Part shown: positions 48,641 through 58,618 of the stretch, one piece after another
Numbering within the stretch: the stretch's first letter is position 1
Layout of the letters: each line of letters starts with the position of its first letter
Made by a program: the position numbers and the translations under genes
Assembly (NCBI RefSeq): GCF_002688565.1
Contig: NZ_CP024011.1
Location: 186,001-250,000 of the forward strand
Length of the DNA stretch: 64,000 nucleotides
Source of the DNA: Acinetobacter sp. LoGeW2-3
GTDB taxonomy: Bacteria > Pseudomonadota > Gammaproteobacteria > Pseudomonadales > Moraxellaceae
Direction: 5' to 3'
Notes under the pieces: generated by a model
Database searches by the model: none
Told to the model about the DNA's origin: nothing
Seen by the model: only the letters and a program-made list of their open reading frames with translations

Positions 48641-50095
48641 TCAGCTAAGAATGATATCGTATTGCTCTTGCGTGTATAAATTTTCAACCTGGAACTTAAT
48701 CACGCGATCAATAAAGTGCTCCAGATCCGCCACAGCCGGAGCTTCTGCGGTCAGCAGTCGATCAATGACCGATGGATGTGCCACAACCGTAAATCCACTT
48801 TGCGATTGATAAGCACGCGCATAACGTAGAATCTCACGGAATATTTCATAACACACTGATTCTGCTGTTTTGACATAGCCACGTCCCTGACAGGTTGGAC
48901 AGGATTCACATAACAGGTGCTCTAGAGATTCACGAGTACGCTTCCTTGTCATCTCAACCAGACCCAGTTCAGATACCTGAGTAATCTTGGTTTTAGCATG
49001 ATCACGTTCCAGCATTTTCTCAAACTGATTCATGACCTCATCACGATGCTGCGCTTCCTGCATGTCAATGAAATCAATAATGATGATCCCACCGAGATTA
49101 CGCAGTCGTAACTGACGCGCAATGACTTCAGTTGCTTCCATATTAGTTTTGAATACGGTGTCTTCCAGTGAACGACCACCGACATAGGAACCGGTATTGA
49201 CATCGATGGTGGTCATAGCTTCAGTCTGATCAATCATCAGATAGCCACCAGACTTCAATGCTACACGGGTCTGTAAAGCCTTTTGGATATCATCTTCAAC
49301 GTTATATAGATCAAAGATCGGACGCTCACCTGGATAATGCAGCAAGCGATCGTTCATGCTTGGCACAAACTCTTCGACAAACTCTTTTAGCTTACCGTGA
49401 ATTTCACGTGAGTCGACATAGATTTTGGCAGTGTTTTCATTAGCTAGATCACGAATCACGCGTTGCGGTAGCGGTAATTCTTCAAATATCAATGATGGAA
49501 CAGCGATGTTTTTTTGTTTACGCTGAATGTATTCCCAAAGCTTAGCCAGATAAGCCATATCCTGAGCAATTTCTGCTTCATCGATGCCTTCTGCCGCAGT
49601 ACGTACAATCACCGAACCTGGTAGCTTATGCTCTGCCTGAATCCGTTCGATAATGGAACGTAAGCGATTACGTTCTTCTTCAGATTCAATACGTTGTGAT
49701 ACGCCAATATGATTACCATATGGCATCAAGACTAAATAACGCGAAGGAATAGACAGATCGGTAGACAGGCGTGCGCCTTTGGTACCGAGCATGTCTTTCA
49801 TGACCTGCACGGTCAGAACCTGACCGGGTTGCAACAATTCAAATACATTCGGCGTCGGCTGCTGGCGCGGCCAAACCATATCATTGATATGCAAAAAGGC
49901 GGTACGTGACAGACCGATATCGACAAAAGCAGCCTGCATCCCGGGTAGGACACGCACCACCTTGCCTTTATATACATTCCCCACCAGACCGCGCTTCGCG
50001 GTACGCTCGACGAACAATTCGTTCACCGTGCCGTTTTCAATTAACGCCACCCGACATTCCATCGGTGTGAAGTTAATCAATAACTCGTCAGACAT
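48641..50095 (-). CDS. rng: Ribonuclease G
   Basis: An endoribonuclease of the RNase E/G family that processes 16S rRNA 5' ends and decays some mRNAs. The S1 RNA-binding domain is near residues 35-120 (GNVYKGKVVRVLPGMQAAFVDIG), catalytic aspartates lie in TIDVNTGSYVG and IIIIDFIDMQ, and CESCPTCQGRG holds the zinc-link cysteines. It lacks the long C-terminal scaffold of RNase E. ATG at 50095 is used; an upstream TTG in frame is unlikely. It closes the mreBCD-maf-rng run, 39 bases after maf. Confidence 0.95.
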   Translation of the reverse strand: MSDELLINFTPMECRVALIENGTVNELFVERTAKRGLVGNVYKGKVVRVLPGMQAAFVDIGLSRTAFLHINDMVWPRQQPTPNVFELLQPGQVLTVQVMKDMLGTKGARLSTDLSIPSRYLVLMPYGNHIGVSQRIESEEERNRLRSIIERIQAEHKLPGSVIVRTAAEGIDEAEIAQDMAYLAKLWEYIQRKQKNIAVPSLIFEELPLPQRVIRDLANENTAKIYVDSREIHGKLKEFVEEFVPSMNDRLLHYPGERPIFDLYNVEDDIQKALQTRVALKSGGYLMIDQTEAMTTIDVNTGSYVGGRSLEDTVFKTNMEATEVIARQLRLRNLGGIIIIDFIDMQEAQHRDEVMNQFEKMLERDHAKTKITQVSELGLVEMTRKRTRESLEHLLCESCPTCQGRGYVKTAESVCYEIFREILRYARAYQSQSGFTVVAHPSVIDRLLTAEAPAVADLEHFIDRVIKFQVENLYTQEQYDIILS

Positions 50096-50134
50096 AACAA
50101 CACTCAAAACATTATAAGAATTCTTTTTCAGCAG

Positions 50135-50701
50135 TTAATTTAGTGCCTTAACCGTCTGTAATAACTGTACCGTTTCATATAGGGGCAAGCCGACCACATT
50201 GGAGTAGCTGCCCTGAATTGCAGGAATATAGCGTGCTGCAATGCCCTGAATGGCATAACCGCCCGCCTTGCCTACCGGTTCACCAGTTGCCCAATAACTT
50301 TCCATATCATGGGTGGTGAGTGATTGAAATTCAACCTGTGTACGTACCACTATACTGTATTTTTCATTTTTTGTGCGTACGCATACACCGCTAAATACAT
50401 CATGCTTACGGCCAGAGATTTTAGCCCACATTTCAAAAGCATGCTGCTTTGATTCAGGCTTTCCGAGGATCTCGCCATCGACACCTAAACTGGTATCTGC
50501 AGCAATAATGATGGCATCAGGATAACGCTCCGCCACAGCATCAGCTTTGGCACGTGCCAAACGTTCAACATAAGCTGCGACGGACTCATTTTGCAGTACT
50601 GATTCATCAATATCAGGACTGTAGATTTCGAACTCCAGTCCCAACTGTTGCAGCAGTTCACGGCGTCGAGGTGAACTGGAAGCCAGAATCAGATGCGCCA
50701 T
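50135..50701 (-). CDS. maf: Maf-family nucleoside triphosphate pyrophosphatase
   Basis: 188 residues. The substrate loop ASSSPRRRELLQQLG opens the protein and AADTSLGVDGEILGKP near 66-81 carries the catalytic Asp. This subgroup (YhdE-like) hydrolyses dTTP and UTP or modified versions, keeping them out of nucleic acids. Its start overlaps the end of mreD by 13 bases, so the genes are co-translated. Confidence 0.93.
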   Translation of the reverse strand: MAHLILASSSPRRRELLQQLGLEFEIYSPDIDESVLQNESVAAYVERLARAKADAVAERYPDAIIIAADTSLGVDGEILGKPESKQHAFEMWAKISGRKHDVFSGVCVRTKNEKYSIVVRTQVEFQSLTTHDMESYWATGEPVGKAGGYAIQGIAARYIPAIQGSYSNVVGLPLYETVQLLQTVKALN

Positions 50702-51180
50702 TTTCTGAGTAGATAATATAGAACAGGCCAGACCATGACGCTAGTCAGCATCGGTAGCCAGTGACGTGGAATTGAGAATTGGACGCCGCTAATGATCTGA
50801 GCAAAGAAGGTTAGCATCAGATGGGCAATGAGTGCCAATGCAGTAATAATCCAGAGATTACTAAAGGTCAGAATGCGCCGTTCACGGGTCAGGAAGCGTG
50901 CCATAAAGGCAATAATGATAAAGCTAAGTGCATTCAGACCCAAAGGTGCATCCAGCAGTAGATCTAGCAAGATCCCGGTGCTAAACGCAAACCAGATGCC
51001 ACACCAAGTTGGCTGGCATAACACCCAGAACAGCATGATCATCAGCATAAACTGCGGACGCCAGCCAGAGACCGAATAAGATAAGGGATAGACCACCAGA
51101 ACCGAGGCGACAATCACCGAAATGATGATCGGAAACAATGGATCCCGATGGGTTCTGGATTGCATTTTAGCGATCGACAT
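50689..51180 (-). CDS. mreD: Rod shape-determining protein MreD
   Basis: 163 residues with five or six membrane helices, typical of MreD, an inner-membrane part of the elongasome. The ATG at 51180 has GGAG seven bases before it inside mreC; a later ATG at 51165 has no such site, so the overlap of 14 bases with mreC is likely real. Recognised mainly by its place after mreC, together with its size and hydrophobicity. Confidence 0.92.
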   Translation of the reverse strand: MSIAKMQSRTHRDPLFPIIISVIVASVLVVYPLSYSVSGWRPQFMLMIMLFWVLCQPTWCGIWFAFSTGILLDLLLDAPLGLNALSFIIIAFMARFLTRERRILTFSNLWIITALALIAHLMLTFFAQIISGVQFSIPRHWLPMLTSVMVWPVLYYLLRKWRI

Positions 51181-52024
51181 GTGGTTGCTCCATCGCTAAT
51201 GAATCAGAGAACAGCACCACCACATGGTGACCACCGGCAAGCTGTGCTGCCGGAATGACATCAATCTGGGCAAATTCACCTGAGTTATGACGTTGTACTT
51301 TTGAGATGGTACCGACCAGATAGCCCGCCGGGAAATGTTGTCCTAGCCCTGAACTATAGACTTTTTCACCGACTTTAATATTGGCGCTGGTGGGTACATA
51401 TTCCATTTTCAGACGTCCCAGATCACCCGTCCCCGAGACGATGGCACGCATGCCGGTGTGTTCCAGACGTACTGAAAGTGAATGTTCTTTATCTGAAAGC
51501 AGCATGACGCGACTACTATGCGGGTAGACATTAATCACCTGCCCCATAATACCTTTATCATCGAGTACCGTTTGTCCAACACGTAGCTGACTATTAGAAC
51601 CCCGGTTAATCACGATGATATGGCGCAGCGGATCAGCATCTGTGCCAATCACTTCTGCAATTTCCATACGTCCATCAATGATTAGAGGCGTGTCTAGCAG
51701 CCCGCGCAGACGAGTATTTTCGGCAGACAGTTCAGAAATTTTCTGTAAGCGCACCTGAGCCTGTAAGAGCTCAGCCTGCATCGCGGTATTTTCACGACGC
51801 AGTTGTGCTTCAGACTTGGTTTGTTGATTCAGCCATTCTCGCGACAATACGGGATAACTGGCCAAGGCATAAATCGGATTATATGCCGCGTTCAGTACAT
51901 CCCTTGCAGGTTGAACCAGATGAGGCATGCGCCAATCAAAGAAAAGCACCACCAAACAGGTCACCAACGCAATGACGAATGAGCGAAAAGATGGCGGTTG
52001 TCGAGAAAACAGATGTGTTTGCAC
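51167..52024 (-). CDS. mreC: Rod shape-determining protein MreC
   Basis: 285 residues: a short cytoplasmic start, one membrane helix near 15-30, a coiled coil near 70-110 (LRRENTAMQAELLQAQVRLQ), then the two beta-barrels of the periplasmic part (GQTVLDDKGIMGQVINV and GEKVYSSGLGQHFPAGYLVG). MreC links the MreB filament to the cell-wall synthases RodA and PBP2. It begins 16 bases after mreB. Confidence 0.95.
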   Translation of the reverse strand: MQTHLFSRQPPSFRSFVIALVTCLVVLFFDWRMPHLVQPARDVLNAAYNPIYALASYPVLSREWLNQQTKSEAQLRRENTAMQAELLQAQVRLQKISELSAENTRLRGLLDTPLIIDGRMEIAEVIGTDADPLRHIIVINRGSNSQLRVGQTVLDDKGIMGQVINVYPHSSRVMLLSDKEHSLSVRLEHTGMRAIVSGTGDLGRLKMEYVPTSANIKVGEKVYSSGLGQHFPAGYLVGTISKVQRHNSGEFAQIDVIPAAQLAGGHHVVVLFSDSLAMEQPHVDR

Positions 52025-52040
52025 CCGCCGTGTCCTGTTC

Positions 52041-53108
<1,068 letters not shown>

Positions 53109-53220
53109 TTATATGGACGCAAGGTGGCAACTTTAACTAAATGTGATGCTTTGGACAAGTCAATCGCTTATCATAACGCATGATAATTTGATTTTTTTTT
53201 AATACTGATTAGGTAATGTT

Positions 53221-53535
53221 ATGTCTACATCGGATGCACAGCATTCTGCAGATTTAAATGCAGAAACAGTTTCAGCTATTGCGAACCTTGCACGGTTATC
53301 TCTGAATGATACGCAATCTGCTGAATATGCTCAAAGTTTAAATAAAATTTTAGGCATGATGGAAACGCTGAAAGGTATCAATACTGACGGTGTTGAACCA
53401 TTAAAAAGCCCTTTCGACCATCCTCAGCCATTACGTGAAGATGTGGTCAGTGAAAGTAATCACCGTGATGAATATCAGGCAGTTGCGCCAGCGGTACAGG
53501 AAGGCTTGTACCTCGTTCCTCGCGTGATTGAGTAA
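53221..53535 (+). CDS. gatC: Aspartyl/glutamyl-tRNA amidotransferase subunit C
   Basis: 104 residues, normal for the small subunit of the GatCAB complex. AETVSAIANLARLSLNDTQ is the family start, and the belt-like C-terminal half (PLREDVV) wraps the A and B subunits. First gene of the gatC-gatA-gatB operon. The complex converts Glu-tRNA-Gln or Asp-tRNA-Asn to the correct amide form. Confidence 0.95.
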   Translation: MSTSDAQHSADLNAETVSAIANLARLSLNDTQSAEYAQSLNKILGMMETLKGINTDGVEPLKSPFDHPQPLREDVVSESNHRDEYQAVAPAVQEGLYLVPRVIE

Positions 53536-53587
53536 TTACTATCCAGTTCACTCTTTTTATTAAATTAAACGTAAAGAATTATTTCTC

Positions 53588-55066
53588 ATGACAGATTTAC
53601 ACCGCCTATCAATTCGTGAACTTACCGAAGGTTTGGCCAATGCTAAGTTTTCATCACGCGAATTGACTGAACACTATTTAAAACGCATCGAAAAAGTGGA
53701 TGCTCAAGTGAAGTCATACGTGACTGTAACTGCTGAGCAAGCTCTGGCACAGGCCGATGCTGCTGACGCACTGCGTCGTGCTGGTAGCGCAAATGTGCTG
53801 ACTGGTGTGCCCATTGCGCATAAAGATATTTTCTGTACCCAAGGCATTAAAACCACAGCCGGTTCTAAAATGCTGGACAATTTTATCTCTCCTTACGACG
53901 CGACCGTTGTAGCGAAAGGTAAAGCTGCGGGCCTGGTGACGCTTGGTAAAGTGAACATGGACGAATTCGCCATGGGTTCAACTTCTGAGTCATCTTACTT
54001 TGGCGCGACCAAAAACCCTTGGGCACTGGATCACGTTCCGGGCGGTTCTTCAGGCGGCTCTGCAGCAGTTGTCGCTGCTGACTTGGCTCCTTTTGCAACC
54101 GGTACCGATACTGGTGGTTCGATCCGTCAGCCAGCATCTTTCTGTGGTTTGACTGGTCTGAAACCAACTTATGGCCGTGTATCACGTTTCGGTATGATTG
54201 CGTATGCATCATCTTTAGACCAAGGTGGTCCAATGGCACGTTCAGCTGAAGACTGTGCTTACCTGATGAATGTCATGGCGGGTCACGATGCGAAAGATTC
54301 AACTTCAATGGACAAAGAAGTTGATGACTACGTCGAAAACCTGAACGGCACTTCTGTGAAAGGTTTACGTATTGGTATTCCGAAGCAGTATTTCAACGTT
54401 CAAGGTCTGGATGCAGACGTTAAAGCACGTGTTGAAGAATCACTGAAAAAACTGGAAGAAATGGGCGCTACGTTGGTTGAGATTGATCTCAACATGACTG
54501 AAGCTTATGTTCCAACTTACTATCTGATCGCGCCTGCTGAAGCATCTTCTAACCTGTCTCGTTATGATGGCGTGCGTTATGGCTACCGCTGTGAAGAACC
54601 TAAAGATCTTCTCGATCTTTACAAACGTTCTCGTTCAGAAGGCTTTGGTGCTGAAGTTCAGCGTCGTATCCTGATTGGTACCTATGCCCTATCTGCTGGT
54701 TATTACGATGCTTATTATGTGAAAGCACAAAAAGTACGTCGTTTAATCCAACAAGATTTCTTAAAAGCATTTGAATCTGTAGACGTCATTGCTGCGCCTT
54801 CTGCGCCGACTACCGCATATCGCATCGGTGCCAACCTGTCTCCGGTAGAAATGTACCTAGGTGACATCTACACCATCGCGGTGAACTTGGCAGGTCTTCC
54901 TGCGATTAACGCGCCTGTTGGTTTTGACAAAGACAACTTGCCAGTTGGCTTACAGCTGATTGGTAATTACTGGTCAGAATCTCAATTGTTGTCTGTGGTA
55001 CACCAGTATCAACAAGCAACAGATTGGCATACTAAACGCGCTGCAATTGCTGAGGAGAATGCATAA
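53588..55066 (+). CDS. gatA: Aspartyl/glutamyl-tRNA amidotransferase subunit A
   Basis: 492 residues of the amidase signature family. The catalytic triad is visible as Lys in IAHKDIF near 79, cis-Ser within GGSSGGSAA near 154, and the nucleophilic Ser in [10 protein letters not shown] near 178. The subunit frees ammonia from glutamine and channels it to GatB. 52 bases after gatC; its stop codon overlaps the start of gatB by one base. Confidence 0.97.
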   Translation: MTDLHRLSIRELTEGLANAKFSSRELTEHYLKRIEKVDAQVKSYVTVTAEQALAQADAADALRRAGSANVLTGVPIAHKDIFCTQGIKTTAGSKMLDNFISPYDATVVAKGKAAGLVTLGKVNMDEFAMGSTSESSYFGATKNPWALDHVPGGSSGGSAAVVAADLAPFATGTDTGGSIRQPASFCGLTGLKPTYGRVSRFGMIAYASSLDQGGPMARSAEDCAYLMNVMAGHDAKDSTSMDKEVDDYVENLNGTSVKGLRIGIPKQYFNVQGLDADVKARVEESLKKLEEMGATLVEIDLNMTEAYVPTYYLIAPAEASSNLSRYDGVRYGYRCEEPKDLLDLYKRSRSEGFGAEVQRRILIGTYALSAGYYDAYYVKAQKVRRLIQQDFLKAFESVDVIAAPSAPTTAYRIGANLSPVEMYLGDIYTIAVNLAGLPAINAPVGFDKDNLPVGLQLIGNYWSESQLLSVVHQYQQATDWHTKRAAIAEENA

Positions 55067-56541
55067 TGGCTAAAAACGCTGCTAAACCAAAATCTAACCT
55101 GATTGACGGTTGGGAAGTCGTTATTGGTATCGAGATTCACACTCAGCTTGCGACGAAATCTAAAATCTTCTCGGGTTCATCGACTGAATTCGGTAATGAT
55201 CCAAACACTCAGGCCAGCCTTGTAGATTTGGCCATGCCGGGCGTGTTGCCAGTATTGAATAAAGAAGTGGTTGATCTTGCGATCCGCTTTGGTCTGGGTA
55301 TTGATGCGTACATCGACCAGGCTTCTGTATTTGCACGTAAAAACTACTTCTACCCGGATTCTCCAAAAGGCTATCAGATTAGCCAGATGGACAACCCGAT
55401 TGTGGGCTTGGGTCATATCGACATCCAGCTTGAAGATGGCACAGTTAAACGCATTGGCGTAACGCGTGCTCATCTTGAAGAAGATGCGGGTAAATCAATC
55501 CATGACCAGTTTGAAGGCATGTCAGGTATCGACTTGAACCGTGCCGGTACGCCGCTTCTTGAAATCGTATCTGAACCAGATATGCGTTCGGTTGAAGAAG
55601 CGGTTGCCTACATCAAGGCGATTCACACGCTGGTACGCTGGTTAGGTATTTCTGACGGTAACATGGCTGAAGGTTCATTCCGTGCAGACTGTAACGTGTC
55701 TTTACGTCGTCCGGGTCAACCGTTCGGCACACGTTGTGAATTGAAAAACCTGAACTCATTCCGTTTCATTGAACAGGCGATCAATGTTGAAATTGAACGC
55801 CAAATGGAAATTCTGGAATGGGACGGCACCATTGATCAGGAAACGCGTTTATTCGACCCTGTGAAGATGGAAACTCGTTCAATGCGTTCTAAAGAAGAAG
55901 CGAACGATTACCGCTACTTCCCAGATCCAGATTTATTGCCTGTGGTGATTCCAGATGCGCAAATCGAGGCGATTAAAGCGCAAATGCCTGAGCTTCCTGC
56001 TGCACGTCGTGCGCGTTTCGTGGCTGACTTCGGCGTGACTGAATACGATGCTCACGTTCTTACATTGACTCGTGAAATGTCAGAATTCTACGAAGAAGTT
56101 GTCGCTGCTGCTGGCGGTGCTGCTCAAGGTAAGATTGCGGCAAACTGGGTAATGGGCGAATTCTCAGGCGCTTTAAATAAAGCTGGCCTAGACCTTGCTG
56201 ACTCCCCTGTTTCTGCTGAGAAATTGGGTGGCATGATCGCACGTATTGTCGATAACACTATTAGCGGTAAGATTGCGAAACAGGTATTCGGCTTTATGTG
56301 GGAAGAAGGCAAAACTGCGGACGAAATTATTGCTGAGAAAGGCTTGAAACAGGAAACTGATACAGGCGCGATTGAAGCAATTATCAAGGAAGTGCTTGCT
56401 GCTAATGAGAAGATGGTTGAAGAGTATAAATCTGGTAAAGAGAAAGCCTTTAACGGTCTAGTTGGTCAGGTGATGAAAGCTTCACGTGGTAAAGCCAACC
56501 CTGCTCAAGTCAATGAATTAATGAAGAAATTAATTGGTTGA
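55066..56541 (+). CDS. gatB: Aspartyl/glutamyl-tRNA amidotransferase subunit B
   Basis: 491 residues. The cradle domain begins [13 protein letters not shown] and includes PRGI-type core motifs such as [14 protein letters not shown] and [13 protein letters not shown]; the C-terminal helical and YqeY-like tail (from about 370) binds tRNA. It phosphorylates and amidates the misacylated tRNA. Overlaps gatA by one base (TAATG), giving coupled translation. A terminator follows. Confidence 0.97.
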   Translation: MAKNAAKPKSNLIDGWEVVIGIEIHTQLATKSKIFSGSSTEFGNDPNTQASLVDLAMPGVLPVLNKEVVDLAIRFGLGIDAYIDQASVFARKNYFYPDSPKGYQISQMDNPIVGLGHIDIQLEDGTVKRIGVTRAHLEEDAGKSIHDQFEGMSGIDLNRAGTPLLEIVSEPDMRSVEEAVAYIKAIHTLVRWLGISDGNMAEGSFRADCNVSLRRPGQPFGTRCELKNLNSFRFIEQAINVEIERQMEILEWDGTIDQETRLFDPVKMETRSMRSKEEANDYRYFPDPDLLPVVIPDAQIEAIKAQMPELPAARRARFVADFGVTEYDAHVLTLTREMSEFYEEVVAAAGGAAQGKIAANWVMGEFSGALNKAGLDLADSPVSAEKLGGMIARIVDNTISGKIAKQVFGFMWEEGKTADEIIAEKGLKQETDTGAIEAIIKEVLAANEKMVEEYKSGKEKAFNGLVGQVMKASRGKANPAQVNELMKKLIG

Positions 56542-56561
56542 TTTAACCAGTTAACTTGATT

Positions 56562-56592
56562 AAAAAAGCCTCGATTTATCGGGGCTTTTTTA
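56562..56592 (+). terminator. Terminator of the gatCAB operon
   Basis: An AAAAGCCTCGAT/ATCGGGGCTTTT stem with one G-T pair ends in a T run. The AT-rich membrane protein gene starts 37 bases later. Confidence 0.88.
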
Positions 56593-56628
56593 ATAGAATT
56601 CAATTTAATTTAATGCAAGTAAAATCAA

Positions 56629-57420
56629 ATGGATATAAAAGAAGAAGTAGAAGCTATACAAGAAAAACCATCAACTCAGTATAAAGCGGAAAAAGCTTCA
56701 ACTTTTTTTATTAATTTTATTAGCTTACTTAAAGAAAACTTAAGTTTCCTAGTAATTATTCCAACTCTTATGGGAGGCTTATTTCAATTAATTAAATTAG
56801 CCTCACTCGATACATCTTACATAAGATTCTTTTCAGTTTCTCAAGTTGTAGCGGACGGTCTTACTGTACTTTTTTGCATTATTTTAGTCGGTCTTCTTAT
56901 TAGTTCTTTCAAATTTGCTATTAGTGATTACCTTCCAATACATGATGAAAAATACAGTTATCGAACATTTATACAATTTTTTATCATTGCAATTTTTGCA
57001 TTTCTTGGATATCAATTAATTCTCAGTGAAAATCCTTTTAAATTTTCATCTATCGTTTGGGCAGTAAGTGCAAAAATTGGATTATCTTTATTAGGCTACT
57101 ATGTAATTGCATTTTTTATAAAGAAGCATTTCAGTTCATTAACAAATATCCTAATTTTTATAAGAGCTGTGCTTACTCTCAGTATACTTTTTTTCTGTAT
57201 AAAATTTATTATCTCAGTTAATAACATTTATTCTAATTTCAACAACTTAGAAAATACTGTAATCTTAACTAATAAATTACAATCATCTTTAAAACTTAAA
57301 GAAAAACCAACTTTTATATATTTTAATAAGGATTATGTTTTCTTCAAATATATAGAAGATGAAAAAGAAAAATTTATTGTAATTGACGGTAGTGAATTAG
57401 TTCTTAAGTTTGAAAAATAG
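56629..57420 (+). CDS. Uncharacterised AT-rich membrane protein
   Basis: 263 residues. The first 28 are hydrophilic and cytoplasmic, then five or six membrane segments span about 30-215, and the last 50 residues are a polar domain with beta character (FIYFNKDYVFFKYIEDEKEK). The stretch SFLVIIPTLMGGLFQLIKL and the RFFSVSQVVADGL motif are distinctive but I cannot name the family. Base composition is far more AT-rich than gatB, and it lies directly behind the gatB terminator, so it is probably acquired. No partner gene adjoins it. Function unknown; a phage-defence or immunity role is only a guess from context. Confidence 0.75.
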   Translation: MDIKEEVEAIQEKPSTQYKAEKASTFFINFISLLKENLSFLVIIPTLMGGLFQLIKLASLDTSYIRFFSVSQVVADGLTVLFCIILVGLLISSFKFAISDYLPIHDEKYSYRTFIQFFIIAIFAFLGYQLILSENPFKFSSIVWAVSAKIGLSLLGYYVIAFFIKKHFSSLTNILIFIRAVLTLSILFFCIKFIISVNNIYSNFNNLENTVILTNKLQSSLKLKEKPTFIYFNKDYVFFKYIEDEKEKFIVIDGSELVLKFEK

Positions 57421-57524
57421 GTTTACATTTATATAAATGCATATACCAAGCAAAAATAAAAAAGTAGTTAAAATATATAGTACATATTCAAATATAAAAG
57501 TCTTTTTTGATGCATAACTAGCAT

Positions 57525-57622
57525 CTTCACCCAACCATGTCTCAAAGGGAGAAGTTGTCATGTGATCAATTTGATACGTGTAGTTCCCTCTCCTTTATTA
57601 AAGGAGAGGGCGAGGGAGAGGT
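57525..57622. repeat. GC-rich palindromic intergenic repeat, copy D
   Basis: Contains TTCCCTCTCC, a short turn and GGAGAGGGCGAGGGAGAGG on the right, and a GTCATGTGATCAATTTGATAC block in the middle that recurs with few changes in copy F. It lacks the TTTAAAGCA palindrome found in copies A, B, E and F. Confidence 0.7.
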
Positions 57623-57685
57623 AAAACATTTAATTTTCAAAATTTTAAATATAAAATCAATCAAACACTTCACACTAAAAACAAC

Positions 57686-58267
57686 ATGACCATCAAAAAA
57701 GTATCCTCTATCACTAAACTCGAAGACTTAGGACGTATCCAACTTTCAAAGTCTTTCTTTATGCGTGACTTTCTCTATAGCGAAATCGCCAATTGGTACG
57801 GTATACCCAACTTCCCCGACCATCCTGAGATTGCGATTCGCACAGGTACAGAACTTTGCCAACAACTGCTCGAACCGCTACAAGACAAATTTGGACGGAT
57901 TACTATTCGTTCAGCGTATCGCTCACCAAGCGTCAATCAACTAGGCAATAAAAAAGGACACAACTGCGCAAGTAACGAGAAAAACTTTGCCAGCCATATT
58001 TGGGACTATCCGGATGAAAAAGGCTATGGCGCAACGGCGTGTATCGTCATTCCTTCATTTCTAGAACTGTATGAAAAAGACCAATCCAACTGGCAACAAC
58101 TTGCCTATTGGATTCATAACAATTTGAACTATAGTTATCTGCAATTTTTCCCAAAACTTTGTGCTTTTAATATTGGCTGGCACGAACAGCCTGCACGGGA
58201 AATTTATAGCTATATTCAACCTAAAGGTTATTTGTTGCGGGGTGAAGCGGCGAATCCAGAGTTTTAG
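57686..58267 (+). CDS. Peptidase M15-like protein of unknown role
   Basis: 193 residues, no signal peptide. ITIRSAYRSPSVNQLG near 70-85 resembles the substrate-binding segment of M15 D-Ala-D-Ala peptidases and phage endolysins, and a His (ASHIWDYP, near 108), a downstream acidic residue and a late WHEQP histidine could be zinc ligands. The usual His-x6-Asp spacing is not matched cleanly, so activity is uncertain. It is located between repeat copies D and E with no phage genes around it. It may be a stand-alone domesticated endolysin-like protein. Confidence 0.7.
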   Translation: MTIKKVSSITKLEDLGRIQLSKSFFMRDFLYSEIANWYGIPNFPDHPEIAIRTGTELCQQLLEPLQDKFGRITIRSAYRSPSVNQLGNKKGHNCASNEKNFASHIWDYPDEKGYGATACIVIPSFLELYEKDQSNWQQLAYWIHNNLNYSYLQFFPKLCAFNIGWHEQPAREIYSYIQPKGYLLRGEAANPEF

Positions 58268-58297
58268 AAGTTTTATCCGGATCTTATTTAATTGTTA

Positions 58298-58498
58298 CCC
58301 CTCATCCCCTGCCTTCTCCCAATGGGAGAAGGAGCTTTCATTACCAATCCTATTCTGACATGAGTTTAGTAATGGATATTCCCTCTCCTGAGCAAGTTTT
58401 AAAGCACTGCTTTAAAATGCAGCGTAAGTGATGAGAATCACTGCTTCGCAAGGGAGAGGTATTTCTAAAACGAAACACAAGTTAGGATTAGAGATAGG
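58298..58498. repeat. GC-rich palindromic intergenic repeat, copy E
   Basis: A composite copy: a CCTTCTCCC/GGGAGAAGG hairpin at the left, then TTCCCTCTCC, GAGCAAGTTTTAAAGCACTG, and AAGGGAGAGGTATTTCTAAA. The right two thirds are nearly the same as copy F, in the same orientation, so E and F form direct repeats flanking the broken anion transporter. Confidence 0.72.
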
Positions 58499-58575
58499 TC
58501 TTTAAAGAAGATACTTATCAATCCCTTATATACCTTTCTCGTATGAATATATACCCGAATGATCCTTGATTAGTC

Positions 58576-58617
58576 ATGCACTTCTCAATCAAACTTCGGC
58601 CACAAGGAGAAGTGCAT
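58576..58617 (+). promoter_or_regulatory. Hairpin sequestering the transporter's ribosome binding site
   Basis: ATGCACTTCTC (58576-58586) and GAGAAGTGCAT (58607-58617) are perfect inverted copies with a 20-base loop. The right arm overlaps the AAGGAG Shine-Dalgarno, and the ATG at 58619 follows one base later. In mRNA this would hide the ribosome binding site. A translational switch or an operator is inferred; no known family fits. Confidence 0.6.
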
Positions 58618-58618
58618 T

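Noticed and set aside
57686..58267. Prophage remnant, because of the endolysin-like protein
   Set aside because: No other phage gene (holin, tail, integrase) occurs nearby, so a remnant cannot be supported.
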